Part shown: in pieces, positions 8,894 through 18,431 of the stretch
How the letters are laid out: the number at the start of each line of letters is the position of its first letter
How positions within the stretch are numbered: the first letter of the stretch is position 1
Assembly: GCF_001316265.1 (NCBI RefSeq)
Contig: NZ_BBDN01000007.1
Coordinates: 1 to 64,000 of the forward strand
Origin: Vulcanisaeta sp. JCM 16159
GTDB taxonomy: Archaea; Thermoproteota; Thermoprotei; Thermoproteales; Thermocladiaceae
Direction of reading: 5' to 3'
DNA: 64,000 nt
The notes under the pieces: model-generated
Databases searched by the model: none
Told to the model about the DNA's origin: nothing
The model's input: the letters and a program-made list of their open reading frames with translations, nothing else
Translations under genes and position numbers: made by a program

Positions 8894-10310
8894 ATGCCTA
8901 TTATCATGTTGTTATTTACAGTGTTATTGCCCGCATTGATTATTTCAACAATTGTGTTTGCTGACGTAATTATACTATACAATGGCTCCGTACGTGCAAT
9001 TCCCATAAAATCTCCAATAACAGCCTTAAGTGGTTCATGCCCATGTGGTTGTGCATCGTGGGGCCCAACACCGAGTGGTTTCTCCTCCGCATTAACCGCG
9101 TATACCATGAGCACAACGAGTGGTTATGTACTGACCACGCCACTTGTGCTACTGAATGCAAGTACGGCAGGCACGATAACCATGACCCTCAGCACAAATA
9201 CGGTTGTGAGCTACGACTACATAAACGGCACACAGATATACCCAGGCCAGGGAAGCATAAGCCTAGGGGCCGGTCAAAACCTATTAATGCAGAAGCTCGT
9301 GCTAAGTAGTCCCGTAACGAGCACCATTACGCTCAACGGCCAGTACAGCTACTCACCAACCACTGGGGTAACGTATTACTACGGATTCACGGAAACCATA
9401 AACCCACCTTCATCAGACGTGATGAACTTGTTAAATGGTTTACAAGCGTGGTATGTACCCATGTTTATCAGGGTGACCTTGGTAATCCATTTACTGGGTA
9501 CTATCCTACAAGCTCCTGGCCCGTGTATTACGGCCCCTCAAGCTCACCGAATAATTACTGGTATTACATATCAACAAGCATTAATCAGCCGTCCTTAAGA
9601 TGGTTAGCTCAGCCTATGGCTGGTCCTCAGGCGCCATGTTCTGGCAGGAAAGCTATAGCGGCGGTACCGTCACCATAACAATGATAGGCGTGTACTCCAA
9701 TAATGGGGCGTCCCAGACTTCGCCGGCATATCCCTACGTTGGTGATGGTTACATAATTTACCTATTCCTAAAACCCACCCAATGGCAAATCAGTAACAGT
9801 TACAATTACTCAATACCCTACATCTCATCTAATGAATACACATTCGTAATATCACCCGTGCAAGGCGACGTAATGTTCCCGCAAAGTCCATCACCCTACC
9901 TAGTCATTGAGTGGAACCCACTCTGGCAATACGCATACACGACGAGTGGCGCACCGGGCCAGTGGGATGTTTGGATAGCCTCAAATCGTAAAGGATCTTT
10001 TGTGAGTGTTGGGCCAAGTCCATCCCCGAATCTGGGTAATTCCTATGCTGGTTGGGATGGTATTGGAACCGGCTATTTCCAGCCTAGTCCTGGTGACTAC
10101 ATATGTATTACGGTGAGTTATAATCCTAGCACCAATACATTAACTGGTACGGCATATGACCTAAACACTGGACAGTCGGCGAGTTTCACGTTGAGTTTAA
10201 ATGGTTACTTTACACCACCGGGTAGTGGCGCCTACGTATTTGGTGTGGCGGGGACAAATGGTGCTGGACAAGCTAATTGGGGCATCGTCTACGTTAACTA
10301 CCAGGGTTAA
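8894..10310 (+). CDS. secreted two-domain protein: pilin-like N-domain plus lectin-like C-domain (two frameshifts)
   Basis: ATG 8894 follows the upstream stop by 10 bases and starts a signal peptide (MPIIMLLFTVLLPALIISTI, then VFA) cut before DVIILYNGSVRAIP. This mature N-terminus matches the small subunit at 6697 in position and sequence, and the next 160 residues follow a similar pattern. The frame shifts near 9450 and near 9600; the middle part (HVYQGDLGNPFTGYYP) and the last part (SSAYGWSSGAMFWQE) complete about 470 aa. The C-terminal 270 residues contain DGYIIYLFL, LVIEWNP, WDVWIAS and ICITVSYNPSTNTLTG, resembling the strand pattern of L-type (ConA-like) lectins. The whole is built like a pilus-tip adhesin: polymerisable N-domain plus sugar-binding head. 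Domain calls are by pattern only. Confidence 0.55.
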
Positions 10311-10620
10311 TCCAGGATTTATCGTTACTCAAGTGCTTCCTCTGAGATTATTATCTTGGCTTATTGTTTTCTCAGCCATTGACTTTACGTGGTTTGGAGT
10401 TTCTATTGTTCGTGAACTTACTTTTGCTGTTGTTATACTTATGGCAGTCTTGGTATTGTCGTGACTTTAGGACTTAATGGTGCATTGTTGAATTTATCGT
10501 TAAAATGCAGCTCAAAGTCTGAGCCCTATAACATTATTGCAGTGGTTACCCTGTATTAAATTATGGTTAGTAATATGTTATGGTAAGGTTTAAATTAAGC
10601 CAATGAGACTCTTGCCTTAA
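10311..10620. other. gene-free spacer with promoter of the glycosyltransferase gene
   Basis: No convincing gene is seen in these 310 bases. A hydrophobic stretch (LLSWLIVFSAIDFTWF, 10348-10395 region) continues an alternative frame but has no good start and is probably chance or a remnant. GTTTAAATTA at 10588-10597 is centred about 29 bases before ATG 10621 and is a good TATA box for a leaderless message. Confidence 0.45.
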
Positions 10621-12595
10621 ATGAGACTTGTTAATGTGCTTGTTGCGTTTTTGCCGTTCATCATTGCACTTGTTATTACTTACTTTATTGGCGTTAGGGG
10701 TTGGGGTATTGCCTTGGCTTACTTTATAGTGCTCATGATGGTTATCTCCTTCCTGTCCATGGGCTTGTTCATTGTTTATTGGCTTAGGGGTAGGGATTAT
10801 GAGGGGACCGTGCTCAGTAGGGCCTGGAGGGTTGGTGGTGCAGGTAATTATAGGATTGCCGTGGTAATACCAGTATTTAATGAGCCTCCGGAGCTCGTTG
10901 CAGAGACCGCCACAATATCCAAGGCGGCGCTTGGTAAATTGGGGGATGTTTATGTGCTTGATGACTCGACTAGGGATGATGTGAGGAGGGAACTTGATTA
11001 CTATGCGGAGGAGCTTGGTTTCAAGGTCTTCAGGAGGGGTAGTAGGAGGGGGTTTAAGCTGGCGCCATTAATGACTGGCTCAGGGCCTTTGGTGGGGATT
11101 ATGACTACGTGATCATCATGGATGCTGATCAGAGACTTTTGCCTGGTGTCTTTGAGCATGTTATGCAGTTCTTCGATGACCCGAGGGTCGCCTTTGTGCA
11201 GGTTCCGCAGTATTACTCGGGGCTTGATACGGCGATTGCCCTCTCTGCCTGGATTCAGCAAATACCCTTCCTGAGGGTCATAATGAGGGGTAGGCACATG
11301 AGGAACTCGGCGTTTAGCCTGGGCAGTAGTACTATTTACAGGGTTAGGCATTTGTTATCGATTGGCGGTCTTTATGAGGGTAGTGTGACTGAGGATATAT
11401 ACACGTCGGTGATGCTTCATGAGGGGGGTTTCAGGAGTGTCTATGTTGATTTACCATTTGTGTGGGGTGGTGAGGCCCCCAAGGACTTGCCGAGCTATAT
11501 AACGCAGCAGAGTAGGTGGTCCCTCGGCACCTTCAATTAATTGGGAGGTTACTTGACGCTAGGTTGGGTGTTTCGCAGTTGTTGGATTACATTAATGGCG
11601 CTTATTACTGGTTCTTCGTGAGCATCTTGACCATAGTGGGCATCCTGGCGCCGAGCATATTCCTCATGTTCAGGGTATTCTTCCTTAGTATAAACCCAAT
11701 ACTCTATCTGGTCATGTATATCCCGGTATTCCTATTCTCATTGATGTTTTACCTAGCCATAATGGGTAGGTATGGTTATGGACTTAGGGAGTTCATGTAT
11801 CATCAAGGCATTCAATTCGTGGCATCCCTACCGGTCACCATAGCATTCATCTGGTGGGTCCTGAGGAGGAGGAAGGGTTTTAGGGTCACGCCGAAGGGCG
11901 TTGGCGTATCGCACTTCACTATTTACCACACATACTACCTGGTCATCATCGCCCTCTTGACGGCGGCTATAGTCATTGGGGCGTTTAATGCAATTCACAC
12001 AAGCGGTGATTTATTCTATGCCTACGTGATTAACCTGTTCTGGGCCAGCTGGTGGTTGGTTATGGCATTGCTTGGTTTTTACATTAGCCTTGCCCTTCCT
12101 GTGCCGGAGAATGCCGTTAGGAGGGTTTCCCAGTCTTACGAGGGTCTTGAGCATCATGCACTGCAGCTGCTCACTTGCGGTATACAGCTGGAGAGGATCA
12201 TTGCTGCGCATTACTTCAGGCTTGCCGAGGTGCATGGGGAGTACTCGGAGGTGCTTAGGAGGATTGCCGAGGACTCGGCGAGGCATGCTGAGATTTACTC
12301 AAGGCTCCTTGGGTCGCTTAGGCGCTTGAGGGGGTTGTCTGTGGAGGGGGTGTATTGTGGGTGGACTAGGCCCCATGTAATTAACGTAATTAGGGCCGGG
12401 GATTATGGTGGAGACTTGGGTAGGCTTATATTCATTGCTGAGGAGGTTATGATGAGGGTTTATGCGAAGCTTGTGATTGAGACCTGCAGTAAGTTGGGTC
12501 TGGATATTAAGGAGGTTAGGGGTATAGTGAAGGATGAGGAGGTGCACGAGGAATTACTGAAGAACATACTCAGTAATGTTACTGCTACTCACTAA
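10621..12595 (+). CDS. processive GT2 glycosyltransferase with C-terminal ferritin-like helical domain (two frameshifts)
   Basis: Three frames join into about 655 aa. Residues 1-60 carry two membrane helices. The GT2 core follows: VVIPVFNEPPELV, VYVLDDSTRDDV, the metal-binding YVIIMDADQ, GSSTIYRV, GLYEGSVTEDIYTSV (the TED motif) and QQSRWSLGTFN (QxxRW, diagnostic of processive synthases). Four or more membrane helices follow, as in cellulose/hyaluronan-type synthases. The shift near 11061 is cured by one G (AAGGCTGGC), restoring AGAINDWLRAFGGDYDY; the second is near 11530. The last 155 residues, in the same uninterrupted frame as the helices, form a helical bundle with LERIIAAHYFRLAE, EDSARHAEIY, IAEEVMMRVYAK and DEEVHEELL, resembling ferritin/rubrerythrin helices. 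It probably makes an extracellular polysaccharide for the adjacent surface structure. Confidence 0.8.
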
Positions 12596-12755
12596 TTCAT
12601 GCTGTGCTCTTAAGTTTCCAGTGCTTGTATGCTCGTTGATGGTTCATGCAATACGATGATGATTAATCAATTAGGCTGTCCTTGATTACATGCATTAGGG
12701 TGTTTAGGGTAGAATTTCTAAAAAGCGTTATTAAGTAATTCGAGACGCTTTTAAT

Positions 12756-13286
12756 GTGGAGATTTGTTACTTGGATTATAGGAAGTACCCTAGGCTTATG
12801 TCTACGCCAAGGTCCTTGATGGATTAACCGAGGCTAGGTTAGCCCTGGAGATGCTGGGTAGGGGGCTTGGTTCAAAATGCCTCAGCTAAGGCGTTCATGC
12901 GTGTTAAGTCCATAGTCAGCGCATTAGTCGTTAAGAATTTTGCTAAAATCATAGAGGGCGTGGATGAGAGGAGGAGGGCTTGATATGAGGACATGTGCTA
13001 TTCAGCGCCAACCACTGGGTTAATAGGTATTTCTAAGGACTTGAAGAAGCTGGGCATAGACGTGGAGGCTGTCGTGAAAACGGCGTTGCCGCTTCATAGA
13101 TTCTCCTATAATGGCTTCGACCCAAACCTGGTCGATTATAGGGATGCTGATGAAGTTAGGGGAGACATCATTGAGGTTGTTAGCTGGGTCTTAACAATTA
13201 GGGAGTTGTTCAGGGATGTTTGGGATGATAGATTAGAGAGGGAGGAGGACGAGCTGAAGAGGTTGCTTAGGCAGTGCAGGGCTTAA
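12756..13286 (+). CDS. PaREP1-family protein (three frameshifts)
   Basis: GTG 12756 begins MEICYLDYRKYPRL, and successive frames give YAKVLDGLTEARLALEMLGR, then LVQNASAKAFM with VKSIVSALVVKNFAKIIEG, then YEDMCYSAPTTGLIGISKDL to the stop at 13286. This is the Thermoproteales PaREP1 layout: a Tyr-rich start, an EARLALEM helix, an 'NASAKAF..VK' helix and a C-terminal helical pair. The family is all-helical and has been linked to HEPN-like proteins, often beside toxins; its function is unknown. Shifts lie near 12785, 12870 and 12985. It sits directly before a VapBC pair. A second member is at 37294-37826. Confidence 0.65.
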
Positions 13287-13352
13287 TGAATATCTGAGAC
13301 TTAATCATTTCCCAGAAATATTTATAAGCTCAGATTGTTAATAAATTAAGGT

Positions 13353-13614
13353 ATGTTGGAAGTTAAGGTGAGAGTCTCTAAGAAAAATACTATTTATATA
13401 CCTAAGGCTATCTCTGAGGCTGTTGGCATTTCTGAGGGTGACTATGTAATTTTAAGAGTTGAGGGCAGTAGGATAGTTATTGAACGTGTTGAGGATCCAT
13501 TTGAGTATGCGTTGAAGGTTAAAAAAGTTCGCTGAGGTGACCTTTGAGGAGTTTGAAAGGGAGTCCGAGGAGATGCAGAATGAGTATTGGGGCGGGAATT
13601 CGGATACTTCTTGA
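13353..13614 (+). CDS. vapB: VapB antitoxin, AbrB type (one frameshift)
   Basis: The N-terminal 56 residues are a standard AbrB antitoxin (VSKKNTIYIPKAISEAVGIS, then EGDYVILRVEG). As printed it stops at 13535, but the stop follows a run of six A (13517-13523 region). With five A the frame continues KKFAEVTFEEFERESEEMQN to TGA 13612-13614. The restored acidic tail is the toxin-binding segment expected of a VapB and overlaps the toxin start. Length after correction is 86 aa. It encodes the neutraliser and autorepressor of the VapC that follows. Confidence 0.85.
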
Positions 13615-14035
13615 TACGACTTATCTCTTACCTATTATGGGTGTTAATGTTAAGGGCGTGGATGAGGCATTAATTGCACTATCAAGGGTTAGGAAGAGGT
13701 TTAGGGCTGAGTTCTATTATACGCAGTACAACATTATTGAAATCCTGGGCAAACTCTCCAGGCTTAATTATGATGAGGATACCGTGATGAGGGGGTTAAA
13801 AATCATAAATGATGAATTCATACTCACTGAACCAACAATTGATGGTTACATTAAAGCCCTCAGTCTTAAGCGCAGGGGATTCAATGACTTAATAGACTTG
13901 CTTCTATACGCCACAGCCGTCACAAGGGATTTAAAGTTATTAACCAGGGATAAAGACCTCATACAATTCCTAATGCGTGAGGGCGAACCAATCAATAACG
14001 TTCTCTCCGAGGAGGACTTCCTAAGTAATGCCTAA
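13580..14035 (+). CDS. vapC: VapC toxin, PIN-domain ribonuclease
   Basis: ATG 13580 lies inside the tail of the antitoxin gene, a normal overlap. The PIN acidic residues are visible: ILLDTTYLLPIMG (first Asp), YYTQYNIIEILGKL (Glu), FNDLIDLLLYATA (Asp) and KLLTRDKDL (last Asp). At 151 aa it has the normal VapC length. It would cut a specific RNA when free of VapB. An upstream in-frame ATG at 13544 would enter the antitoxin reading frame and is less likely. Confidence 0.88.
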   Translation: MSIGAGIRILLDTTYLLPIMGVNVKGVDEALIALSRVRKRFRAEFYYTQYNIIEILGKLSRLNYDEDTVMRGLKIINDEFILTEPTIDGYIKALSLKRRGFNDLIDLLLYATAVTRDLKLLTRDKDLIQFLMREGEPINNVLSEEDFLSNA

Positions 14036-14071
14036 ATTAGATGGTGATGACCCTAGCACTCACGTAAATCA

Positions 14072-14424
14072 TCATACAAAGAGCATGTAGTACTCCGTCT
14101 TCTCGATTTTACCATTCACTGGGTCGACCCTGAGCCCAAGGGTCTCCAATGTATTAACACTGATCACGGGCATTGCGCCGCTGAACGCGAGTATCCTGAC
14201 TGGGGCCCTCCTACCTCAATCTCAGCCTCAACAATGAACACCCTAGCCCTCGCCACCCTACCATCACCCAGCCTAACCTCAACCTCGAAGGGAGTCTCTA
14301 TGAAGTGTTCCTTAGTTCATTCCAGGGGCATTACCGTGAATGATGCACCTGTATCCACTAGTACCCCCTCCATTGCAAACTCATCCCTACCCCTAAAGTG
14401 AACGCTAACAAGTACGTGACCCAT
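14072..14424 (-). pseudogene. retropepsin-like aspartyl protease fold protein (in-frame stop plus frameshift)
   Basis: Reading from ATG 14424 gives MGHVLVSVHFRGRDEFAMEG, then VLVDTGASFTVMPLE with the clan AA active-site motif DTGAS. A TGA at codon 37 interrupts it, after which the frame continues TKEHFIETPFEVEVRLGDGR and VARARVFIVEAEIEVGG. A shift near 14206 leads to LAFSGAMPVISVNTLETLGL and RVDPVNGKIEK. About 117 residues match the layout of the intact paralogue at 19483-19899 (DTGST, ERARVYIGEAE, LESLGFKVNPRTGELEK). It is either a decayed gene or one spoiled by two sequence errors. Confidence 0.7.
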
Positions 14425-14445
14425 CCGCCGCCTCACCCACTCACA

Positions 14446-15545
14446 TCATTGTGGATTTAAAAAAAGCCTTGAGTAATTGGGGATGCCTAATCTAATGGCT
14501 GCCTCCCTATACATTGTGTCAAGGAATTCGTAATCCCTGATTACGCCTAGCCTCTTCAGGGTCCTTATTACATTACTCAGTGATGTTAATGACACCGTTA
14601 TACCCTCAAAATCCTCCACGCACTTGGCCACCTTAGACCACGTATTGCCGCCATTAGCAATACACCTAAGCATCAGCACTGTCCTCTTAGCGTTAATGAC
14701 TGAATAATTCGCCTTAGCCCTTATGAGTCCCTCAAGCTCGTTTAAAGTCTCATTAATTGCGGCCTCCCTAATCATGGATAGGCCCCAGCGCCCCTAATGT
14801 AGGCGTTGGCTGCATAGACAAGCCAACCAGGTACGCCGTCAAACACGTTCGCGATCTCCTCAATAATACTCATAGGAACTTCAATGCCTAACTCCCTAAA
14901 TCCCCTCCTCAGGAAGTCAATGGACTCATCATGAGTGAACCTATCAATCCTCACCTCATGGAAATACTTACCAAACAATGGTGAGTCTGGGTCCTCAATA
15001 CCAATGAAGTCATAAAGCAAGCTAACCTCGGAACCCGTGAGTATAAACGTTATATTCCTATCAAAGTCATAGGCATGGGCTAAGGCATTAAGAACCTCAC
15101 CCGACAATGGACCCTTAACCTCTGGGCCTCATCAAGTGCTATCACAATTCTCTTCTCATTAAGCCTATCAAATAGCTCGTCAAGGCTAATCTGTTCCCTA
15201 CCCCTCCACCTAACCTCGACAACATTACCCATGATTGAAATACCCCTAACCCTTCTCAGAATATCAATAAGTTTATCAAGACTCGATAATAGAGCATTGG
15301 ATATTAATCGATAAAGATCAGATCTACCATAATTATCCCTCAATGATCTACAGTCAATTAATACATAGGGTATGCCAACTTCATTCAATGCCACATTAAT
15401 CACTGATGTCTTACCAATCCTCCTAATACCATAAACAGCGATGAGCTTATCGCCCCCTACGCACGTTATTCCTTAGTTCATTGAGTTCAACCTTCCTATC
15501 ATAAAGATCCCTTCTAGTCGCCTTGGGCTCTACGCTAAATAGCAT
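14446..15545 (-). CDS. archaeal AAA ATPase (Arch_ATPase family, three frameshifts)
   Basis: Four frames join. ATG 15545 starts MLFSVEPKATRRDLYDRKVE, typical of the family. After a shift near 15445 comes Walker A VYGIRRIGKTSVIN, then Walker B RIVIALDEAQRL. A shift near 15105 gives RNITFILTGSEVSLLYDF (sensor), HEVRIDRFTHDESIDFL and DGVPGWLVYAANAYIRG. A last shift near 14775 gives a winged-helix C-terminal domain (VSLTSLSNVIRTLKRLGVIR). Total about 363 aa, normal for these crenarchaeal STAND-like ATPases, whose cellular role is unclear. All key motifs are present. Confidence 0.82.
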
Positions 15546-15655
15546 GACTAACCCCCCATTAGTTACTAAGCCTTTAATCAAGCAGTATGAACAAGGAATA
15601 ATTAGGTGCAACGCGAGATAAGGCGCTTATGCAGGTCATGGTAGCGAGGATAGAA

Positions 15656-16359
15656 TTACCCCTGCCCCTGACCAAGCACCTCAGTGACTATCCTCTCTAT
15701 CGACCTAATCAACCTCCTATCAGCACCGCCACCACCCAAGGAGTTAATGAAGGAGTTCAGAACCTCAAGGTCCACGCCGTATCTGCCGTAGTAACTCGGT
15801 AGGTAGTGGAGGACTACGTTCTCGTCATACCTAAGCACCTGGAGAACCTTCATTAGTTTCAGGAAGTCTATCGAACCCTCGAATATGGGCAGGCCAAAGG
15901 AACCACCCCGCTTATTACTGAAGTAAATAGCCTTAACATAACCACTCAACTCAACAAACCTCCTAACGAAATCCCTCAAACCCCTCTCCCTAGCCACGTG
16001 AAGGGCGAGACCGAGCCTATGTGGTGAAACCTCATTAGCAAGCTCAGCGACCTCGCCGGGGCTCCTCAGGAAGTCCCCAACACCAAACTCCCAAATGACC
16101 CTGACACCATACATCGAAGCCTCATCAAGCAATTCTGCCAGGGTATTGGCATCATTAATGCCGGGCTTAGCCACCATGAAATCCGCATTAAGGTAATCGA
16201 GCAACGCCATGAACCTCTCCGCATCACCCCTCCTCCTTAGGTAACCAACCCTAACCTGGCCAATCCTAAGCCCAAGATCCTCAAGCTCCACCGCGAGGGC
16301 TGGCAGGAACTTATCAGCGTCTGGGAAGCCCTAACGTCGAGCTCCGCCTGCACATTCAA
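15656..16359 (-). CDS. TIM-barrel sugar isomerase/epimerase-like protein (one frameshift)
   Basis: The main frame (211 aa from 16291) reads RIGQVRVGYLRRRGDAERFM, ADFMVAKPGI, VRVIWEFGVGD, HRLGLALHVAR, VKAIYFSNKRG and NVVLHYLPSYYG, an alternation of strands and helices ending in likely active-site positions, as in the xylose isomerase-like TIM-barrel superfamily. The frame extends upstream with a shift near 16330 (GFPDADKFLPALAVELEDLG) and another segment LPKLNVQAELDV, with a possible TTG start at 16359. The substrate cannot be told. The exact start is uncertain. Confidence 0.5.
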
Positions 16360-16494
16360 TTTGGGCAGGTCCCTAATGGCTTAACACTAATGAGTAACTC
16401 CACAACATCGACAATGTGGAATTAATTAATAAAACTATCGACAATGAACAGGGAACCAAGCTTTTTAAGCCCAATAAATAATTATAAATACACC

Positions 16495-16872
16495 ATGAGC
16501 GAAAACATTGATGAAATCGAGAGGAGGAAAATAATGATGAAGATGATGATGGAAATAATCAACAAGGCCCAACAGAAAACCAGCACCAAGCGTGAATTAA
16601 CCCGTGAGGAGGTTATTCGATTAATTAGGCAAATAACGAAGGGGGAGAGGGCTGGCGAAATAATAGACAATGCCCTGCAGCTATATGGCGACACTGCGGT
16701 TCAAATATTTAGGCAATTAGTTGAGCTTTACCTGGGCGGTAGGCTGGGTGAACTCCAGGACTATGAACTCTACCAAATACTCGAGAGGGTTGGGCTCCAC
16801 GTACCATTGAGGACCAGGATAAGGATTGTGAGGCATGGTAAAGAGGAGAGTATTGGAACGTCAGGTGAGTAA
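16495..16872 (+). CDS. PDCD5-like (TFAR19) DNA-binding protein
   Basis: ATG 16495 follows TTTTTAAG (about 16463-16470) by about 28 bases, so I prefer it over an upstream in-frame ATG at 16444. The 125-residue product starts with a charged helix (DEIERRKIMMKMMMEI), then EEVIRLIRQITKGERAGEII, VQIFRQLVELYLGGRL and DYELYQILERV. The order of long N-terminal helix, three-helix core with 'L..L...GR' and 'D..L..IL' is that of archaeal PDCD5 homologues. The match is by pattern; the 'LTPEARERL' motif is diverged (ITKGERAGEI). Confidence 0.5.
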   Translation: MSENIDEIERRKIMMKMMMEIINKAQQKTSTKRELTREEVIRLIRQITKGERAGEIIDNALQLYGDTAVQIFRQLVELYLGGRLGELQDYELYQILERVGLHVPLRTRIRIVRHGKEESIGTSGE

Positions 16873-16888
16873 CGGTTGTGATGACAAG

Positions 16889-17496
16889 TTATACCTCGGC
16901 GGAATCACCACGCCCTGGCTTTACACGAAGCTTCAGCACTATGTACATTATTATTACAATCGTCACCACAACGGTAACAACGTACAAATACCTATCGATT
17001 AATCCCATGATTAACGACCACTGAGCCGCAAACGCATAACCAATATACACAAGGATTGAGTCCCATACTAAGTGCCCAAGGAATTTAACGACAACGAAAC
17101 TCGCAATCCTCATACCAGCCAGACCCGCCGGGAATGATATGAGCGCCCTAAAGCCAGGCAGAAACCTAAAGCTAAATACGGCCATTGCACCGTACTTACT
17201 GAACCACCTATTCAATGAATTAAGTCTCCTCTTATCAAGACCGAATAACCTGCCATACCTGAGTAGGAACGGTATTCCGAGGTAGTAGGCTATGTAGTAA
17301 TCAATTAATGAACCAACGAGACTACCGAATGTGCCGATTAATATACCGAGCACAGGGTCTATGATGCCCAGCGATGCGTAGTAACCAACCAGGGGCATAA
17401 CAACCTCGCTGGGTATTGGTAGCGACATACCCTCAAGAACCATCAGTGCAAACACCAGGCATAGCCGTGTAGTCCCTTAAACACGTACTCAAACAT
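16889..17496 (-). CDS. DedA/SNARE-associated family membrane protein (one frameshift)
   Basis: The main 188-residue frame shows LEGMSLPIPSEVVMPLVGYY (the first re-entrant motif), DYYIAYYLGIPFLLRYG, the conserved FSFRFLPGFRALISFPAGLA with Arg and Pro-Gly residues, and FLGHLVWDSILVYIGYA. These define DedA proteins, which act in membrane lipid scrambling or undecaprenyl-phosphate recycling. The frame lacks a good start, and the upstream frame from ATG 17496 (MFEYVFKGLHGYA) joins it by a shift near 17455. About 202 aa in all. Confidence 0.82.
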
Positions 17497-17638
17497 CGTT
17501 AACGAGACCAGCAGGACCCTAATAAGGGTTATGCGGAGTGTGCTGGGTATTATTCGTGCGTACAAAGTTCCAGGTAAGTCGACGATGCATTTCACGGGGA
17601 ACCCCTATTTGTGGCATGCCGCATGTGTCGTGATTGGT

Positions 17639-17929
17639 ATGGGACCAATAAGGTACATAATCACTGCCGCGGCGCTCGTCATGGCAATAGCTGTACTGGT
17701 GGTAATGGCACAGTCGCAATACGGCAATGCCCAATCCGCCATGAACACGCATAATGTAACCAACACCATGCAGGTAGTCAATTGCACGCAATATGGTGAG
17801 TTTCAGGGGGAGTTTCAATGCGGTGAGCAGGTTGGCGTTCAGGCTAATGTAACGGCTCATAACGTGACCAATGGATTACCTTATCAGTATGAGGATGAGT
17901 TTGAGTACGAGACGTCAGTGGAAGACTAA
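17639..17929 (+). CDS. small exported or membrane-anchored protein, unknown
   Basis: From ATG 17639 the 96-residue product begins MGPIRYIITAAALVMAIAVL, a signal peptide or single anchor. It continues with a short Asn/Gln/Glu-rich ectodomain with two Cys (VNCTQYGEFQ and FQCGEQ) and NVT sites. It ends in an acidic tail (EDEFEYETSVED). The longer frame from 17531 adds a tail without coding character. No family recognised. Confidence 0.5.
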   Translation: MGPIRYIITAAALVMAIAVLVVMAQSQYGNAQSAMNTHNVTNTMQVVNCTQYGEFQGEFQCGEQVGVQANVTAHNVTNGLPYQYEDEFEYETSVED

Positions 17930-17990
17930 TGAGTGTGTTCGTTGAAAGAACCCTTAAAAATCATCATTTTTATTTTTCTTTATATCAATT

Positions 17991-18428
17991 ATGAGTAAAC
18001 ACTACGTAGTAGGTAGAGGAAAATGCCCTAAATGTGGGATGGAGGGTACGGTAATACTCAGGGTTGGCGGCTCGAGACCCTATGTCTATGTCAGGCATGG
18101 CAGGGTCTGGCACTACATAGGTACTTTGGACAGGGTTAACCTAGAATCAATAATAAGCAGGGAAGCTCGCCCAGTAACCATTAATCGGCACCCCAATACC
18201 CTTTATCTTAAGGCCATAATCATCGCCATGCTCGCGACGGTTGTCGTTATGGTTGCCATGGGCATATTTACGAAATACCTAATGCCTAATAACAATACTA
18301 ACATAGATACTGAGGGTGTGGGCAACACTGCCATGGTTAATTATGGTGATTTTGATGTAAATGATGGGTTCGTAAACGTTAGTTATGGCGAAATTAATAT
18401 CTGTCCTCTTATTAATGATATTGATTAA
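17991..18428 (+). CDS. zinc-ribbon plus single-helix membrane protein, unknown
   Basis: The 145-residue protein starts MSKHYVVGRGKCPKCGMEGT, one half of a zinc ribbon. It continues with LRVGGSRPYVYVRHGRVWHY (a pattern common in crenarchaeal 'CPKCG...HYIG' proteins) and a membrane helix (AIIIAMLATVVVMVAMGIF). The ectodomain is Asn/Asp-rich. Only one CxxC pair is present, so metal binding would need His residues (RHGRVWH) or a partner. The next gene starts 4 bases after its stop. Confidence 0.55.
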   Translation: MSKHYVVGRGKCPKCGMEGTVILRVGGSRPYVYVRHGRVWHYIGTLDRVNLESIISREARPVTINRHPNTLYLKAIIIAMLATVVVMVAMGIFTKYLMPNNNTNIDTEGVGNTAMVNYGDFDVNDGFVNVSYGEINICPLINDID

Positions 18429-18431
18429 ATA

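Noticed and set aside
8396-9598. A single 400-residue protein with membrane helices followed by an internal signal-like helix
   Set aside because: It is a false fusion. A shift near 8860 hides the stop (EVVEYVEE, TAA 8881-8883) of the first gene, and a good signal peptide starts at ATG 8894. The frame past 9450 is also out of register.
10313-10464. Hydrophobic frame after the lectin-like gene as a separate membrane protein
   Set aside because: It has no suitable start codon or ribosome site, continues a shadow frame of the upstream gene, and contains only one possible helix pair.
14312-14318. In-frame TGA in the retropepsin-like gene as selenocysteine
   Set aside because: No SECIS-like structure was seen, the intact paralogue has no Cys in this region, and this lineage is not known to use selenocysteine.
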